A stretch of 64,000 nucleotides of DNA from Candidatus Phytoplasma solani (GCF_040126175.1 NZ_CP155828.1:62001-126000), one strand, 5' to 3'. Positions 26,008 through 36,741 are shown, counted from the stretch's first letter. Program-made: numbers and translations. Notes: a model not told the origin generated them from the letters alone.

Positions 26008-27255
26008 TTAATAAAAGTCATTAACCAAATTTAGAACTTCTTTTTTGATTTTTTGCAAATAAATTTCATTATCCCTATTGTTGATTGCTTGATCAATTAA
26101 ATCAGCTACTTTAATAAAATCTATTTCTTTGAAACCCCTTGTTGTCATAGCAGGTGTCCCTAATCTAATACCGCTAGTTAAAATTGGTTTTTCTTGGTCA
26201 AAAGGGATAGTGTTTTTATTGACAATTATATTTACTTTTTCTAAAATATTAGCTATTTGTTTTCCAGTAAAAGTGGAGTTTTTCTTTTTCAAATTAATTA
26301 AAAATAAGTGATTATCAGTTCCCTGACTAACAACATGATAACCTTTTTGTTGAAAAGCCCGAGAAAAAGCTTGAGCATTTTTAATCACTTGTTGTTGATA
26401 TATCATAAATTCAGGGTTTAGAGCTTCCTGAAAAGCAACAGCTTTAGCTGCAATAATATGCATTAAAGGTCCACCTTGAATTCCTGGAAAAACTGATTTA
26501 TTAATTTTTTTAATAATGTCTTCTTTATTTGTTAAAATCAAACCTCCTCTAGGACCTCGCAAGGTTTTGTGAGTAGTTGAAGTAACTACATCCGCTTGTG
26601 CTTCCAAAGGACAAGGATGCAGGCCGCAAGCAACTAAACCTGCAATATGAGCGATATCAGCCATTAAATAAGCATTAATTTCATTAGCAATAGTACGAAA
26701 TTTTTTAAAATCAATATTTCTTGAATAAGCAGAATATCCTGTAATAATTAATTTTGGTTTAATTTCTAAAGCTATTTTTTTAATCTCATCGTAATCAAGC
26801 ATTTCAGTTTCCTGATCTACGTTATAAAAATAAGAGTCATAATAACTACCTGAAAAACTTAATTTATGTCCATGAGTCAAATGTCCACCATCATTTAATG
26901 ATAAACCCAAAATTTTATCATTCGGATGTAATAAAGCTTGTAAAACAGCCATATTAGCTTGAGATCCTGAGTGTGGTTGAACATTAGCATAATGAGCATT
27001 AAATAATTTTTTAGCTCTTGTGATTGCGATATTTTCAATATGGTCTATATGGTTACAACCATGATAATATCTTTTGTTAGGATAACCTTCAGCATATTTA
27101 TTAGTTAAAATACTTCCTTGAGCTTCTAAAATAGCTTTTGAGACAAAATTTTCGGATGCAATCAACAATATATTTTCTTTTTGTCTTTCTTTTTCTTTTT
27201 CAATGAGTTCCAAGATTTCTTGATCTTGGTCCACTAAAGTTAATTTTGATTTCAT
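26008..27255 (-). CDS. glyA: Serine hydroxymethyltransferase
   Basis: 415 residues from the ATG at 27255; an upstream TTG at 27267 would add four residues. It is a PLP enzyme with [26 protein letters not shown], the HIAGLVA strand and the PLP lysine in [14 protein letters not shown]. It interconverts serine and glycine while charging tetrahydrofolate with a one-carbon unit. It lies at the 3' end of a minus-strand run behind the ECF transporter genes, with a 96-base gap. Confidence 0.95.
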   Translation of the reverse strand: MKSKLTLVDQDQEILELIEKEKERQKENILLIASENFVSKAILEAQGSILTNKYAEGYPNKRYYHGCNHIDHIENIAITRAKKLFNAHYANVQPHSGSQANMAVLQALLHPNDKILGLSLNDGGHLTHGHKLSFSGSYYDSYFYNVDQETEMLDYDEIKKIALEIKPKLIITGYSAYSRNIDFKKFRTIANEINAYLMADIAHIAGLVACGLHPCPLEAQADVVTSTTHKTLRGPRGGLILTNKEDIIKKINKSVFPGIQGGPLMHIIAAKAVAFQEALNPEFMIYQQQVIKNAQAFSRAFQQKGYHVVSQGTDNHLFLINLKKKNSTFTGKQIANILEKVNIIVNKNTIPFDQEKPILTSGIRLGTPAMTTRGFKEIDFIKVADLIDQAINNRDNEIYLQKIKKEVLNLVNDFY

Positions 27256-27351
27256 GAAATAATACAATCTTTTTATTTTTTATATATTTAAATTCTTTTA
27301 TATTTTTGATCCAAGGTCATCTTTGATCAATAAAAAATAAGTTTCAACTAA

Positions 27352-28353
27352 TTACTTTAAAAGTATAACTTTAAAAAAAAACAGCATTAAAATAGTTAGT
27401 ATTAAAAAAAAATCTTTTTTTTGAAGGTGATAAATGATCATTTTAGTTCTTTTAGCTCCCAAAACATAACCTCTAATTTCCATAGCATTTGAAAGCACTA
27501 TTGATCTTTTGAAAACTAAAACAAAAATAGGAACTAACAAAGATAAAAGATGATTTATTTTTTTAAAAATGTTTTTTTTATTTAAATCCATCCCTCTTGA
27601 CATTTGAGCTTTTAAGATTTTATTAGTTTCTTGCAATAAAAAAGAATGAGCCATAAAAATCAAAGATAGCATTAAAGTTAAAGTTTGAGTAGGGATTTTA
27701 AGTTTTTTTAAAGGAGATAAAATAATTTCTAAACCATCATTAATTTCATTAAAAGAAGTGATATTGTTAAATAAAAAAAAGAGCATGATAATCATGATTA
27801 GTCTTATCATGATTAAAAAAATTTTCAAAAAAGAGGACAGCTTTAAACAATATGTTGTTTGTGCTAGTGTTGAATTATTGAATAAAGTAGGAAAAACAAA
27901 AAATAAAAATAAGATGATTAACAAATAAGACAATTTAAAATATATTTTTTTTTGGGTTAAATAATAAAAAAACAAACAAGCCAAAAAGATGGCAAAATTA
28001 AAAGGTTGATAATCAACAACCTTCAAACTTAAAGAGTTTTCGGTGTTATTGTTATTAAGTTGCAATAACAAAGAAATAAAAAAGAAAAATCTCAAATGTT
28101 TAATTTTAGAGTAAAAAGAGCAAAAAGAAAGGCCGAAAGAAAAACAAATTAAAACTAAAGAATAAAAAAAACTTGCATAAAGGGCCCAAATTTTTAAATT
28201 TGAAGTTTCAAATACTTTATCTTTAAGTTCAATTGGTAACTGCAAAATAAAGAACAATAGTAGTAAAAAAGACATAATTTTGATAGAAGGATGATTATGT
28301 CTTAAAGATTGTCCTAAATCTTTTTTTTTCATAACAAATACCTTTTTAATCAT
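27352..28353 (-). CDS. ecfT: ECF transporter transmembrane subunit EcfT
   Basis: 333 residues with about six membrane segments. The two coupling motifs are present: SRG in KAQMSRGMDLNKK and IRG in NAMEIRGYVLGA; these helices touch the ATPases. It is longer than usual (about 265) because of extra N-terminal segments. It overlaps the end of ecfA2 by 8 bases, which indicates translational coupling. Confidence 0.9.
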   Translation of the reverse strand: MIKKVFVMKKKDLGQSLRHNHPSIKIMSFLLLLFFILQLPIELKDKVFETSNLKIWALYASFFYSLVLICFSFGLSFCSFYSKIKHLRFFFFISLLLQLNNNNTENSLSLKVVDYQPFNFAIFLACLFFYYLTQKKIYFKLSYLLIILFLFFVFPTLFNNSTLAQTTYCLKLSSFLKIFLIMIRLIMIIMLFFLFNNITSFNEINDGLEIILSPLKKLKIPTQTLTLMLSLIFMAHSFLLQETNKILKAQMSRGMDLNKKNIFKKINHLLSLLVPIFVLVFKRSIVLSNAMEIRGYVLGAKRTKMIIYHLQKKDFFLILTILMLFFFKVILLK

Positions 28354-29200
28354 AAAATTTTTTTAAATATTTTAATAAATTTTTAAAACAATATTGAGGT
28401 TTGAAAGGAATTCCTAAAGAGTTGTGTAAATGATTTAAAATTTTAAAAGTTTCTGGTAAATCTAAATTAAAACTAGGGAATTTAGGATTTTCAAAAAAAG
28501 ATTCTTTGGAACCATCAAAAATAATTTTTCCTTGAGTTAAAGCTACCACTCTTTTAGCGTAATTTGCTACTAAATTCATATCATGAGTGATTACAATAAT
28601 AGTCTTGCCAAAAAACATATTTAAATTTTGCAAGAAATGCATAATATTAATTTGACTTATTGAATCAAGCCCTCTTGTTGGTTCATCTAAAATTAAAATA
28701 TCTGGCTCCATAGCAACAACACCTGCAAGAGCCACTTTTCTTTGTTGTCCATCGCTAATTTGGAAAGGAGATTTGTGATATAAATTTTGTTGTATTCCTA
28801 TTTTTGCTAAAGTTTCTTTTGCTTTTTTTTGAGCTGATTCTTTATTGTTTAAAAAATTTTCTGGAGCAAACATAACATCTTTTAAAATAGTAGCTTCAAA
28901 AAGTTGATATTCGGGGAATTGAAAAACTAAACCTACTTTTTTTCTTAAAGCGGTTAATAAGTTTTTTGAAGTTTTGTTATTGGTTGTTTGACCGAAAATA
29001 GTTATTTTTCCGGTATTAGTCGTTAGTAAAGTATTCATTAATTGCACTAAAGTAGATTTTCCAGAACCTGTTTGACCCACTAAAGCAATAAATTCATTTT
29101 TTGATTCTATTTTTAAATTAATATCTTTTAAAGCTTGAGTTTCTTGATTTTGATTGTTTTTTGGATAACAAAAATTTACTTTTTCAAATTGTATTCCCAT
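28346..29200 (-). CDS. ecfA2: ECF transporter ATPase EcfA2
   Basis: 284 residues. Walker A is GQTGSGKST, the Q-loop sits in VFQFPEYQLFE, Walker B is DILILDEPT, and the H-loop is in VITHDM. The ABC signature reads ISDGQQRKVA instead of LSGGQ. It overlaps the ecfA1 gene by 25 bases. It pairs with EcfA1 and EcfT to energise vitamin-binding S components. Confidence 0.93.
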   Translation of the reverse strand: MGIQFEKVNFCYPKNNQNQETQALKDINLKIESKNEFIALVGQTGSGKSTLVQLMNTLLTTNTGKITIFGQTTNNKTSKNLLTALRKKVGLVFQFPEYQLFEATILKDVMFAPENFLNNKESAQKKAKETLAKIGIQQNLYHKSPFQISDGQQRKVALAGVVAMEPDILILDEPTRGLDSISQINIMHFLQNLNMFFGKTIIVITHDMNLVANYAKRVVALTQGKIIFDGSKESFFENPKFPSFNLDLPETFKILNHLHNSLGIPFKPQYCFKNLLKYLKKFYD

Positions 29201-29982
29201 AAAAGATCCTTTAATTTTTGCAACATCGGAGTTTGTTTTAATTGACTATCTTTTAATAATTGATAATAAAGTTTTAAAGCCAAAGGTGGTTTTAAATGAT
29301 GTTGAGATAAAAAATTTTGATTTTTAAAAAAATTTTGAGGAGTGGTTTTTTTTATTAATTTACCTTCACATAAAACAATAATTTGATCACTTTTAGCAGC
29401 TAATTGTAGATCATGAGTAATAGTTATCAAAGTTTTGTTTTTAATTTTTGTAATAATGTTTTCAACCTCTAAAGCACCTTGAGGATCTAAAAAAGCAGTG
29501 ACTTCATCAAAAACAATAATGTCTGTTTCCATTGCTAAAACAGAAGCAATTGCAACACGTTGTTTTTGTCCTCCCGAAAGATCGGCAACATTTTTATCTA
29601 ATAAATGATCTATTTTTACTATTTGAGCATATTTTAAAATTTTTTCAATAATTTCATTTCTTGGCAAGTTATAATTTTCTAAACCAAAAGCAATATCTTC
29701 TCTTACAGTAAGCCCTGTAAATTGATAATCAGGATTTTGAAAAATCATCCCTATTTGAGGACGAATCAAAGGTAAATTTTTTTCATTCATCGTAATTTTA
29801 TTAATAACAAGATAACCCTTTTGTGGTTTTAATAAACCTAACAAAATTTTAGCTAAAGTTGATTTACCAGAACCATTATGTCCAACAACAGAAACCCATG
29901 AATTTTTTTCAATATTTAAATTTAAATTTTGGAGAACAGGGTAATTTTGATAATAAAAACTTAAATCTTTAATTTCTATCAT
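29176..29982 (-). CDS. ecfA1: ECF transporter ATPase EcfA1
   Basis: 268 residues. Walker A is GHNGSGKST, the Q-loop is in IFQNPDYQFTG, the signature DLSGGQKQRVA is intact, Walker B is IIVFDEVTA and the H-loop ITHD. It is the first gene of the ecfA1-ecfA2-ecfT operon. Two membrane genes at 31.8-33.1 kb on the same strand may encode S components for this module. Confidence 0.93.
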   Translation of the reverse strand: MIEIKDLSFYYQNYPVLQNLNLNIEKNSWVSVVGHNGSGKSTLAKILLGLLKPQKGYLVINKITMNEKNLPLIRPQIGMIFQNPDYQFTGLTVREDIAFGLENYNLPRNEIIEKILKYAQIVKIDHLLDKNVADLSGGQKQRVAIASVLAMETDIIVFDEVTAFLDPQGALEVENIITKIKNKTLITITHDLQLAAKSDQIIVLCEGKLIKKTTPQNFFKNQNFLSQHHLKPPLALKLYYQLLKDSQLKQTPMLQKLKDLLWEYNLKK

Positions 29983-30058
29983 ATTTTAAAATTAATTCCT
30001 TTGTTATTTATATACTTAATCTTTTTTTCTTTTTTCGGTTTTGTTTATATTTAAGAAT

Positions 30059-31747
30059 TTAATATTTTGTATCGTCTATTTTTTGAAGATAATTAGAGAC
30101 AATAGAAACGATATTTTTTAAATGATCTTCATCCAAAGGGCTTTGTAATCCTGTTTTCGCTAAAAGAGTTAAAAAACTTTGTGATCCACCCATTTGACAT
30201 AATTTAAAATAAATTTGCCAAGCGTTTTGATAATCTTTTTGACTTAATGACCAAATTTCAAAAGCGCAAACTTGTGCTAAAGTATAATCAATATAGTAAA
30301 AAGGGTTGACAAAAATATGACTTTGACGCAACCAAAAATTACCTTTTTCCAAAAAAGGATCATTTGTGTAATTTTCTATCAGTAAATATTTTTTTTCTAA
30401 ATGACGCCATATTTTTTTGCGCTCTTGAGAACTTATTTGAGGATTTTGATAAATTTTTTCTTGAAAATGATCAACTAAAGCACCATAAAGCAAAAATTTA
30501 AGTCCTTCTGATAAGTGTAAAAATTTATATTTTTCTTCATTTGAGCCAAAAAAAAATTTGACCCAAGGCCAAGCTAAAAATTCCATTCCCATAGAATTAA
30601 TTTCAGCAGCTTCTAAAGTAGGGAAACGATATTCAGGAATAAAATGACGACTTTGATAAACTTGGAAAGCATGTCCAAATTCATGAGTTAAAACATCTAT
30701 ATCATGACTAGTTCCATTGAAATTAGCAAAAATAAAAGGAGTTTGAAATGATGGTAAATAAGTGCAATATCCTCCACCAGTTTTATTAGGTTTACTTTCT
30801 AAATCTAAGAGTTTTTTTTCTAATAAAAAATCAAAAAAAATCTTGGTATGAGGTGACATTTGATAATACATTTGTTGAGCATGTAATATTTTTGTTTTTG
30901 TATCTCCTTGGGGTTTTGGATTTCCAGTTAAAAAATGAAAATTTTTATCATAACTTTCTAGTTTAGCAATCTTTAAGCGATGGCTTTTTTTTTGTTGCAT
31001 CATTTTATAAAAAGGCAAAACATGTTTTAAAATATTTTTTCGATAAGTTTTTATTTGTTGGAATGAATAATCTGTTCTTCCTAAAAGGTCATAACCTAAT
31101 TGAACAAAATTATCATAACCTAATAAATGAGCTATTTTAGTTCTTTTAGCTACTAATTTGTCATAAATACGATCATAATTGGTTTCATTTTGGGCAAAAA
31201 AATTAGAAATAGCTAATTGAGCTTCTTTTCTAATGGTTCTTTGTTTTGATTCTAAAAAAGGACCCATTTGACTTAAGTTATATATCTTTTTGCAAAAGAT
31301 AACACCAGGTTGAGAAATTAAATTTTCATATTCTGTTACTAAGACATTTTCCTCTTGTAATAAAGGGATTATTTGAGAATTAAAAGTTTTTAATACTAAA
31401 TGATTTTGTTTAAACAAAAATAAACCAAAATATGATACTAATTGATCATAATGTTGGCTTTTCATCATTTTATTTAAAAATTGATATTGTAATTCTTTTA
31501 TTAAAGGTGCATTTTGATCACAAAAAGCTTTTTCTTCTTGGTAAAATTTATCTTTAACATTTAAACTATTTCTAATACTTACTAGAGTAAACATGGAATT
31601 GATTTGATCCATAATTTGGTTGTTTTGATTAATAATTGTGATTTGTTCTTCTAAAGAAGAAGATAAAAATAATTCAATCATAGGTAAAACTTTTTGTTTG
31701 ATTTTTTCAATATTAACTCTTTGATATTTAAAATCTTTAAATTGCAT
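30059..31747 (-). CDS. pepF: Oligoendopeptidase F family (M3) metallopeptidase
   Basis: 562 residues. The zinc site HEFGH (in LTHEFGHAFQ), with a downstream glutamate in AAEINSMGMEFLAWPW, defines family M3; the C-terminal FYYIDYTLAQVCAFEIW matches PepF. It cleaves short peptides in the cytoplasm, fitting an organism that lives on imported peptides. The start follows AAAGGAGTG. Confidence 0.92.
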   Translation of the reverse strand: MQFKDFKYQRVNIEKIKQKVLPMIELFLSSSLEEQITIINQNNQIMDQINSMFTLVSIRNSLNVKDKFYQEEKAFCDQNAPLIKELQYQFLNKMMKSQHYDQLVSYFGLFLFKQNHLVLKTFNSQIIPLLQEENVLVTEYENLISQPGVIFCKKIYNLSQMGPFLESKQRTIRKEAQLAISNFFAQNETNYDRIYDKLVAKRTKIAHLLGYDNFVQLGYDLLGRTDYSFQQIKTYRKNILKHVLPFYKMMQQKKSHRLKIAKLESYDKNFHFLTGNPKPQGDTKTKILHAQQMYYQMSPHTKIFFDFLLEKKLLDLESKPNKTGGGYCTYLPSFQTPFIFANFNGTSHDIDVLTHEFGHAFQVYQSRHFIPEYRFPTLEAAEINSMGMEFLAWPWVKFFFGSNEEKYKFLHLSEGLKFLLYGALVDHFQEKIYQNPQISSQERKKIWRHLEKKYLLIENYTNDPFLEKGNFWLRQSHIFVNPFYYIDYTLAQVCAFEIWSLSQKDYQNAWQIYFKLCQMGGSQSFLTLLAKTGLQSPLDEDHLKNIVSIVSNYLQKIDDTKY

Positions 31748-31813
31748 TTGACACTCCTTTGGTGAAATAATGTAAAATTTAAATATTGAAAATATTTGAT
31801 ATATTAATTTTCT

Positions 31814-32401
31814 TTATTGTTTTTCTTGAAAAAAATCTAATTTTTGAAATAATTTTTTAAGGATTACAACTAGTATAAATGCAATTATTATAACAACTGG
31901 CAACCTCATCACAAAAAGATATTGCAATTTTTTATTGAGATTTGGGATATCCGAAAAAGATATTTTAAAACGATACTTTAATACATTATACCAACTTAAA
32001 ATTTGAAATAAAATTGTTGAAAAAAGAATTACACAATAAAATTTATAAAAACTATCTTCTTTTTTTAAAAAACAACTAGGAATTAAGACAAAACAAAGAA
32101 CACAAAAAAGACTAGTGATAGGACTATAACAGTATTTCTTTTGAGCTCTTAAAAAAAACATTAATGTTTCTGATAAAAAAGCACCAATACAAGCTAAAGT
32201 TTTAGGAACGTAAAAAGACATGATAATTAAAGGTAAAAAAATAAAATAAGGGGTAAAAGATTTGATTGAAAAAACACCAATAGATATATTGGTTAATCCC
32301 TTTAAAAAGTAATCTAATGCAACAGGTAAATATGATAAAAAAGAAGCAAGAATTATTTGTCTTAAAAGTTTGTTTTTATGATAAATATTTTGATTTACCA
32401 T
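31814..32401 (-). CDS. Membrane protein, possible ECF substrate-binding (S) component
   Basis: 195 residues with five or six hydrophobic segments. It begins LLRQIILASFLSYLPVALDYFLKG and ends with a long hydrophobic helix before a basic tail. Size, topology and position in a minus-strand run with the ecf operon and another S-like protein suggest an ECF S component. No substrate-specific motif is visible. The ribosome site is AAAGG. Confidence 0.55.
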   Translation of the reverse strand: MVNQNIYHKNKLLRQIILASFLSYLPVALDYFLKGLTNISIGVFSIKSFTPYFIFLPLIIMSFYVPKTLACIGAFLSETLMFFLRAQKKYCYSPITSLFCVLCFVLIPSCFLKKEDSFYKFYCVILFSTILFQILSWYNVLKYRFKISFSDIPNLNKKLQYLFVMRLPVVIIIAFILVVILKKLFQKLDFFQEKQ

Positions 32402-32500
32402 TAAAGGCTTTCCTTTATCTTTTTGTGTCTTTCTGATGTAAAAATAATAATTTTTTATAATTTTATTTTTTTAAAAAAATAAAGTTGATGCTCATTTTTG

Positions 32501-33148
32501 TTATTTATTTTGTAAATATATTTTAATTCTGGGGTTTAAAAAGCAAAATGAAAATCCTGTTATCAAAAAATTAATTAAGACAGGAATTATGTTAAAAGAT
32601 AAACACGAACATAAAAGAATAAAATTTGTGTTGTTTGGTAAGTATTTCGCCCAAAGAAAATATGAAGCTAAACATTTAACAAGAAAAACCAAAGAAAAAA
32701 TCATTAATAAATTAGTCCAAATTTTTTTATAATTATCCAAATATAAAAAATTAGGAAGGTATAACAAACCTGAAAGACTATAAAGCATATCAACTAAAAA
32801 ATAATCTAAAAGTAAAGACGATAATTTATAAACCAAATTAAAATTCATGCTTTCCATATATCCCCAATAGCCTTTTAATAAAAAAGCTTTTAATACATGA
32901 AAACAAGCATATAACAAAGAAAAAATAAGACTGTATTTGAACCCCAGTAAAAAACCGATTAAAATTAAAGGTATAAGAGAAATTTTAAAGAAAGAGCCAA
33001 TTTTTACTTCAGTCATTATTTTTGGAAGCCCTATATTATCAAAAGTTAACTCTAAAATTATAGTTAAACTTAATAAAGTGGAAGCTATAACGTATTTTTG
33101 TAAAGAGGAAATAAAAAAAATAGATTCTTTATTGTTATTTTTGGACAT
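32501..33148 (-). CDS. Probable ECF transporter S component (ThiT/YuaJ-like)
   Basis: 215 residues from the ATG at 33148, preceded by AAAGG; a start at 33205 would add a polar 19-residue extension. It has six membrane segments. ISLIPLILIGFLLGFKYSLIFSLLYAC and LLLDYFLVDMLYSLSGLLY resemble thiamine S components, in which a conserved LLDYxLA segment lines the site. Thiamine specificity is a guess. It would plug into EcfA1-A2-T. Confidence 0.6.
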   Translation of the reverse strand: MSKNNNKESIFFISSLQKYVIASTLLSLTIILELTFDNIGLPKIMTEVKIGSFFKISLIPLILIGFLLGFKYSLIFSLLYACFHVLKAFLLKGYWGYMESMNFNLVYKLSSLLLDYFLVDMLYSLSGLLYLPNFLYLDNYKKIWTNLLMIFSLVFLVKCLASYFLWAKYLPNNTNFILLCSCLSFNIIPVLINFLITGFSFCFLNPRIKIYLQNK

Positions 33149-33205
33149 AATTGAATTTATTTTCCTTTCTGTAAAAATATCATTATTATTATTTCGAAAA
33201 AACAT

Positions 33206-34055
33206 TAATTTTTAAAAATTTCTTTTAATTATTTTAGAAATATTTTACTTTTAAAAATTTCGTTTTTTGTATAATGATTTTCTTTCAAAAAAAAAATTAG
33301 TAAAAAGATTAATCATAGATATTTTAACCATTATTATTATAACTTAATTTAAGATTTATGATGGTAAAAAAATAAAAGAAAGTATTTTTATCAAAACTTT
33401 TTTAGTTGTTTTTATCCTCTTTATCTTTTTTCAAAATGAGTATAACTATCTTCTAATTTTTTTCTTTAAAAAAAATAAAATCTATCTTTTTGTTTAATCA
33501 TAAAGGAAATCACTTTTTACAATTAACCAAATAATACCTATTATGATAAACAAAAGTATAGTCTGCTAATGTTTTTATAATTTTTGTTATTTTGATTAAC
33601 GATAATTATTGTAATTGAAAGTAATGTTTATAAATAGAATAAGTTCAATATAAATTTAAATTGGTTTTGTAATGGGCATAATTATTTATTTTTGCTTATT
33701 TTTTTGGTATTTGGATTCATCTGTAGGAAAATCAAGAGCTAAATTTACTATTTTATAATTTTCAAAGATTCTTTTTGGAGTAAAAATAATTTCACTTAAA
33801 AAAATTGTTTGTAACATGGTACTAAAAATAAAAATTATTGTTAAAAAAATATATTTATTATTGAAAAAAGTTTTAAATTATAATAAAGGGGTTGTTTTTT
33901 TTTGCCAAAATACGTACAAATTAAATATTACCACAAACTTATTTGAAGAATTACCACAAAAAATAAAACCATTATTAATATATAAATTAAAAAATGAAAA
34001 CTCCAATAAAGAAATTATTTAAAGTGAGTCGTAGTTATTGAATTAAAATTCTTTT
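33206..34055. other. AT-rich intergenic region with one doubtful small ORF
   Basis: About 850 bases with no convincing gene. A 68-codon frame at 33816-34022 (+) begins MVLKIKIIVKKIYLLLKK and has no ribosome site or family resemblance; I do not call it. The rest may be gene remnants too decayed to recognise. Confidence 0.4.
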
Positions 34056-34060
34056 TTAAT

Positions 34061-34092
34061 AAAAAGAGACTATCAACTAAGATAGCCTTTAT
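34061..34092 (-). terminator. Terminator of the nrdI-nrdE gene
   Basis: On the minus strand GGCTATC and GATAGTC flank a 6-base loop and are followed by TCTTTTTATT. Confidence 0.6.
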
Positions 34093-34131
34093 TAAAGTCA
34101 AACAAAAGGTAAATTTTTTAGTTTTTTTAAA

Positions 34132-36711
34132 TTAAACCCAACACGCTTCGCATTCATCAACTTTTAACTTTTGCGTTCGAGTGTAGTAAAGTGTTTTAAT
34201 TCCTTTATGATGGGCATAAAGATAATATCTTTGTAATTCGCGAGTAGTAATATCAGATGTAATCCCCAATTCAAAAGAAATTCCTTGATCAACGTGTTTT
34301 TGAGCGATGGCAATGACATCAATTAAATGATATTTGTTCATTTTATAAGCAGTAGTATACATAAAGGCTGCTTCTTTTAAACCAGGCATCGGACAATAAG
34401 TTTTGGAATTACCATAAGTTCGTTCTTCCACTAATTGTTTTACTGGTGTTAAGGATGGAGTAGTACCCATAATATAGCCAATCGAACCATTGGGCGCAAC
34501 CGCTAAGCGATGAGAATTAAAAAGTCCAAATTGTTTAACATTTTGTTCTAATTGTTGCCAGTCTTTTTGGGTTGGTAAAACAATTTTTTCAAACATTTTT
34601 TTAATTTTCTCAGTTTTAGGTAAAATTTCACCTCGATTTTGAAAATAAGAGCCATCTGCATAATGAGATTTTTCAAAACGATAAAATTTTTGTCCGGTTT
34701 CGCGCGCTTTATCACAAGAATGCAACAAACTATAATAATTAATTGTATTAAAAAAGACGTCAAGTAAATCTTTGTTTTCTTCACTACCAAAAGTAATATA
34801 ATTTTGAACTAAAAAGCCATGATGTCCCATGATACCAAAACCAACACTCCGATTAAGTCTATTAGCTTTAGCCACTGCAGGAACATAATTAATGTTTGTT
34901 TTATTAGCAACTGTATTCATTACTTCCATAGCCAAAAAAACAGTTTCTTGAATGGTGTTGTTATCAATCATATTGCCCATATGACCTGATGCCAAATTAC
35001 AAGATACATCTAAGCCAATTTGATCTTCTTTAGTACGATTGTAATCAGCATAATGAGAAGTGACAGTGGGTTGAAGAATTTCAGTACATAAATTAGAAAA
35101 CTTAATTTTTAAATCAAGAGGATTACTTCGATTAACGTTATCACAAAACATTAAATAAGGATAGCCTGATTCTCCTTGCATATGAGCGATTAATTCTAAT
35201 AATTTACGGGGGTTAATTGTTTTTTTTCGTACTTTAGGGTTTTTAACTAAAATATCATACCAATATTCCATATCAACGGCAATATCAGTAAAATTTTTAC
35301 CATATTCTAAAAAAACAGTGTGGGGATAAAAGGTATACATAATTTCGTTTTTGCGCGCTAGTTCAATCATTTTATCAGGAACTATCACCCCCAAAGATAA
35401 AGTTTTGACACGAACATCTTCGTCAGCGTTTAGTTTTTTAGTACTTAAAAAATTTTCAATATCAGCATGAAAAACATTTAAATAGACTGCTCCTGCACCA
35501 GTTCTTTGGCCCATTTGATCGGCATAACGAAAACTATGGTCTAATAATTTACAAACACCAACTACACCTTTACAAACACCTTCAATTCCTTTAATAGATT
35601 CGCTTTTAGCGCGTAAATTAGTGATATTAATGGAAACACCACCACCAATTTTAGAAAGTTGCATCGAAAATTCATTAATCCGAGCAATATCATTCAAAGA
35701 ATCGCCAGCTTCTAATAAAAAACAAGAAACAAATTCACCACGATGTTTTTTGCCTGCATTTAATAAAGTAGGTGTTGCTGGTGTAAAGTCTTGATTGATT
35801 AAAGATTTGATTAACCTTTTAGCAATCTCAAAATTACCTTGAGCGTGGTACAAAGCATTAACTGATAAGCGGTCTTCATAAGTTTCTAAATAATACTTTT
35901 TATCTCTGGTTTTTAAGGCGTAATCATGATAAAACTTGAAAGCCCCCATGAAAGTAGAAAAACGAAACTTTTTTTGATAAGCAAGTTGATAAATTTCTTT
36001 AATTTGTTGATCTTTGTATTTGCTTAGAAAATCAGTTTCATAGTATTCGTTAGTTTGTAAAAAAATTAATTTATCTTTTAAAGTGGTAAAATGTTTTAAT
36101 TTTGGTTTTATTTCTTTTGACAAAAAACTTGTTAAAGCTTCTTGATCTTTATTTAAATCTTTAATATTGCCGTTTTCATCAATAATTTGATTGTTAAGGA
36201 TGATCCAAGGTGGTAAAATTTTTTGGTTTATTTTTGTTGCATTATCATTTTTTTCAGTAAAAATATCTGAAGTATTAAAAATAAGTTTTTTGGGTTTTTC
36301 TAAGGGTAAAGATGATAAGAAGATTTTTTGTGTTTGATAAGTAATAAGCCATTTTTTTAAAAAGAGTCTTTCTTCTTTATTTCCTGAACCTTCAAATTTT
36401 AAAACTAAAGGAATGTTGTAAGTAGCCGCAATAATATCACCAGCTTTGCCATAATTTTTACCCCAATTTTTGTTTCCGGAAACAGCAACGCCAATTACTT
36501 TATCATGATTTTTAACTAAAAAATTTTGAGATTCTTGAGAAACTTCACCAAATTTTACGCTCCGGGTTAATAAAAAAAACTTATCATTTAGATCATTATT
36601 TGTTTGATATTCACTAATATGGCTTAAATCAAAATCAAGATTTTGAGCCATTTGATGAACTCGACCGTTCTCAAGGCCATCATAAATTATTTTAATTTTT
36701 TTTTCTAACAT
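34132..36711 (-). CDS. nrdE: Fused NrdI-NrdE ribonucleotide reductase
   Basis: 859 residues from the ATG at 36711, preceded by AAGGAGAG. About the first 135 residues look like NrdI, the flavodoxin that activates class Ib enzymes: VKFGEVSQESQNFL, then GVAVSGNKNWGKNYGKAGD and FEGSGNKEE. After a linker comes the NrdE large subunit: VSCFLLEAGDS (redox Cys), NLCTEILQPT (active-site Cys and Glu), SCNLASGHMGN and the C-terminal CEAC redox pair. NrdE is normally about 700 residues and NrdI a separate protein, so this is a fusion. The small subunit NrdF is not in the window. Two- and three-gene class Ib operons are usual; the fusion is the oddity. Confidence 0.85.
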   Translation of the reverse strand: MLEKKIKIIYDGLENGRVHQMAQNLDFDLSHISEYQTNNDLNDKFFLLTRSVKFGEVSQESQNFLVKNHDKVIGVAVSGNKNWGKNYGKAGDIIAATYNIPLVLKFEGSGNKEERLFLKKWLITYQTQKIFLSSLPLEKPKKLIFNTSDIFTEKNDNATKINQKILPPWIILNNQIIDENGNIKDLNKDQEALTSFLSKEIKPKLKHFTTLKDKLIFLQTNEYYETDFLSKYKDQQIKEIYQLAYQKKFRFSTFMGAFKFYHDYALKTRDKKYYLETYEDRLSVNALYHAQGNFEIAKRLIKSLINQDFTPATPTLLNAGKKHRGEFVSCFLLEAGDSLNDIARINEFSMQLSKIGGGVSINITNLRAKSESIKGIEGVCKGVVGVCKLLDHSFRYADQMGQRTGAGAVYLNVFHADIENFLSTKKLNADEDVRVKTLSLGVIVPDKMIELARKNEIMYTFYPHTVFLEYGKNFTDIAVDMEYWYDILVKNPKVRKKTINPRKLLELIAHMQGESGYPYLMFCDNVNRSNPLDLKIKFSNLCTEILQPTVTSHYADYNRTKEDQIGLDVSCNLASGHMGNMIDNNTIQETVFLAMEVMNTVANKTNINYVPAVAKANRLNRSVGFGIMGHHGFLVQNYITFGSEENKDLLDVFFNTINYYSLLHSCDKARETGQKFYRFEKSHYADGSYFQNRGEILPKTEKIKKMFEKIVLPTQKDWQQLEQNVKQFGLFNSHRLAVAPNGSIGYIMGTTPSLTPVKQLVEERTYGNSKTYCPMPGLKEAAFMYTTAYKMNKYHLIDVIAIAQKHVDQGISFELGITSDITTRELQRYYLYAHHKGIKTLYYTRTQKLKVDECEACWV

Positions 36712-36741
36712 GATAAACACTCTCCTTTTTTTATTTAACAA

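Noticed and set aside
33816-34022. 68-codon plus-strand frame in the S-component/nrd gap
   Set aside because: No ribosome site, family resemblance or operon context; lysine/isoleucine-rich as expected for random AT-rich DNA.
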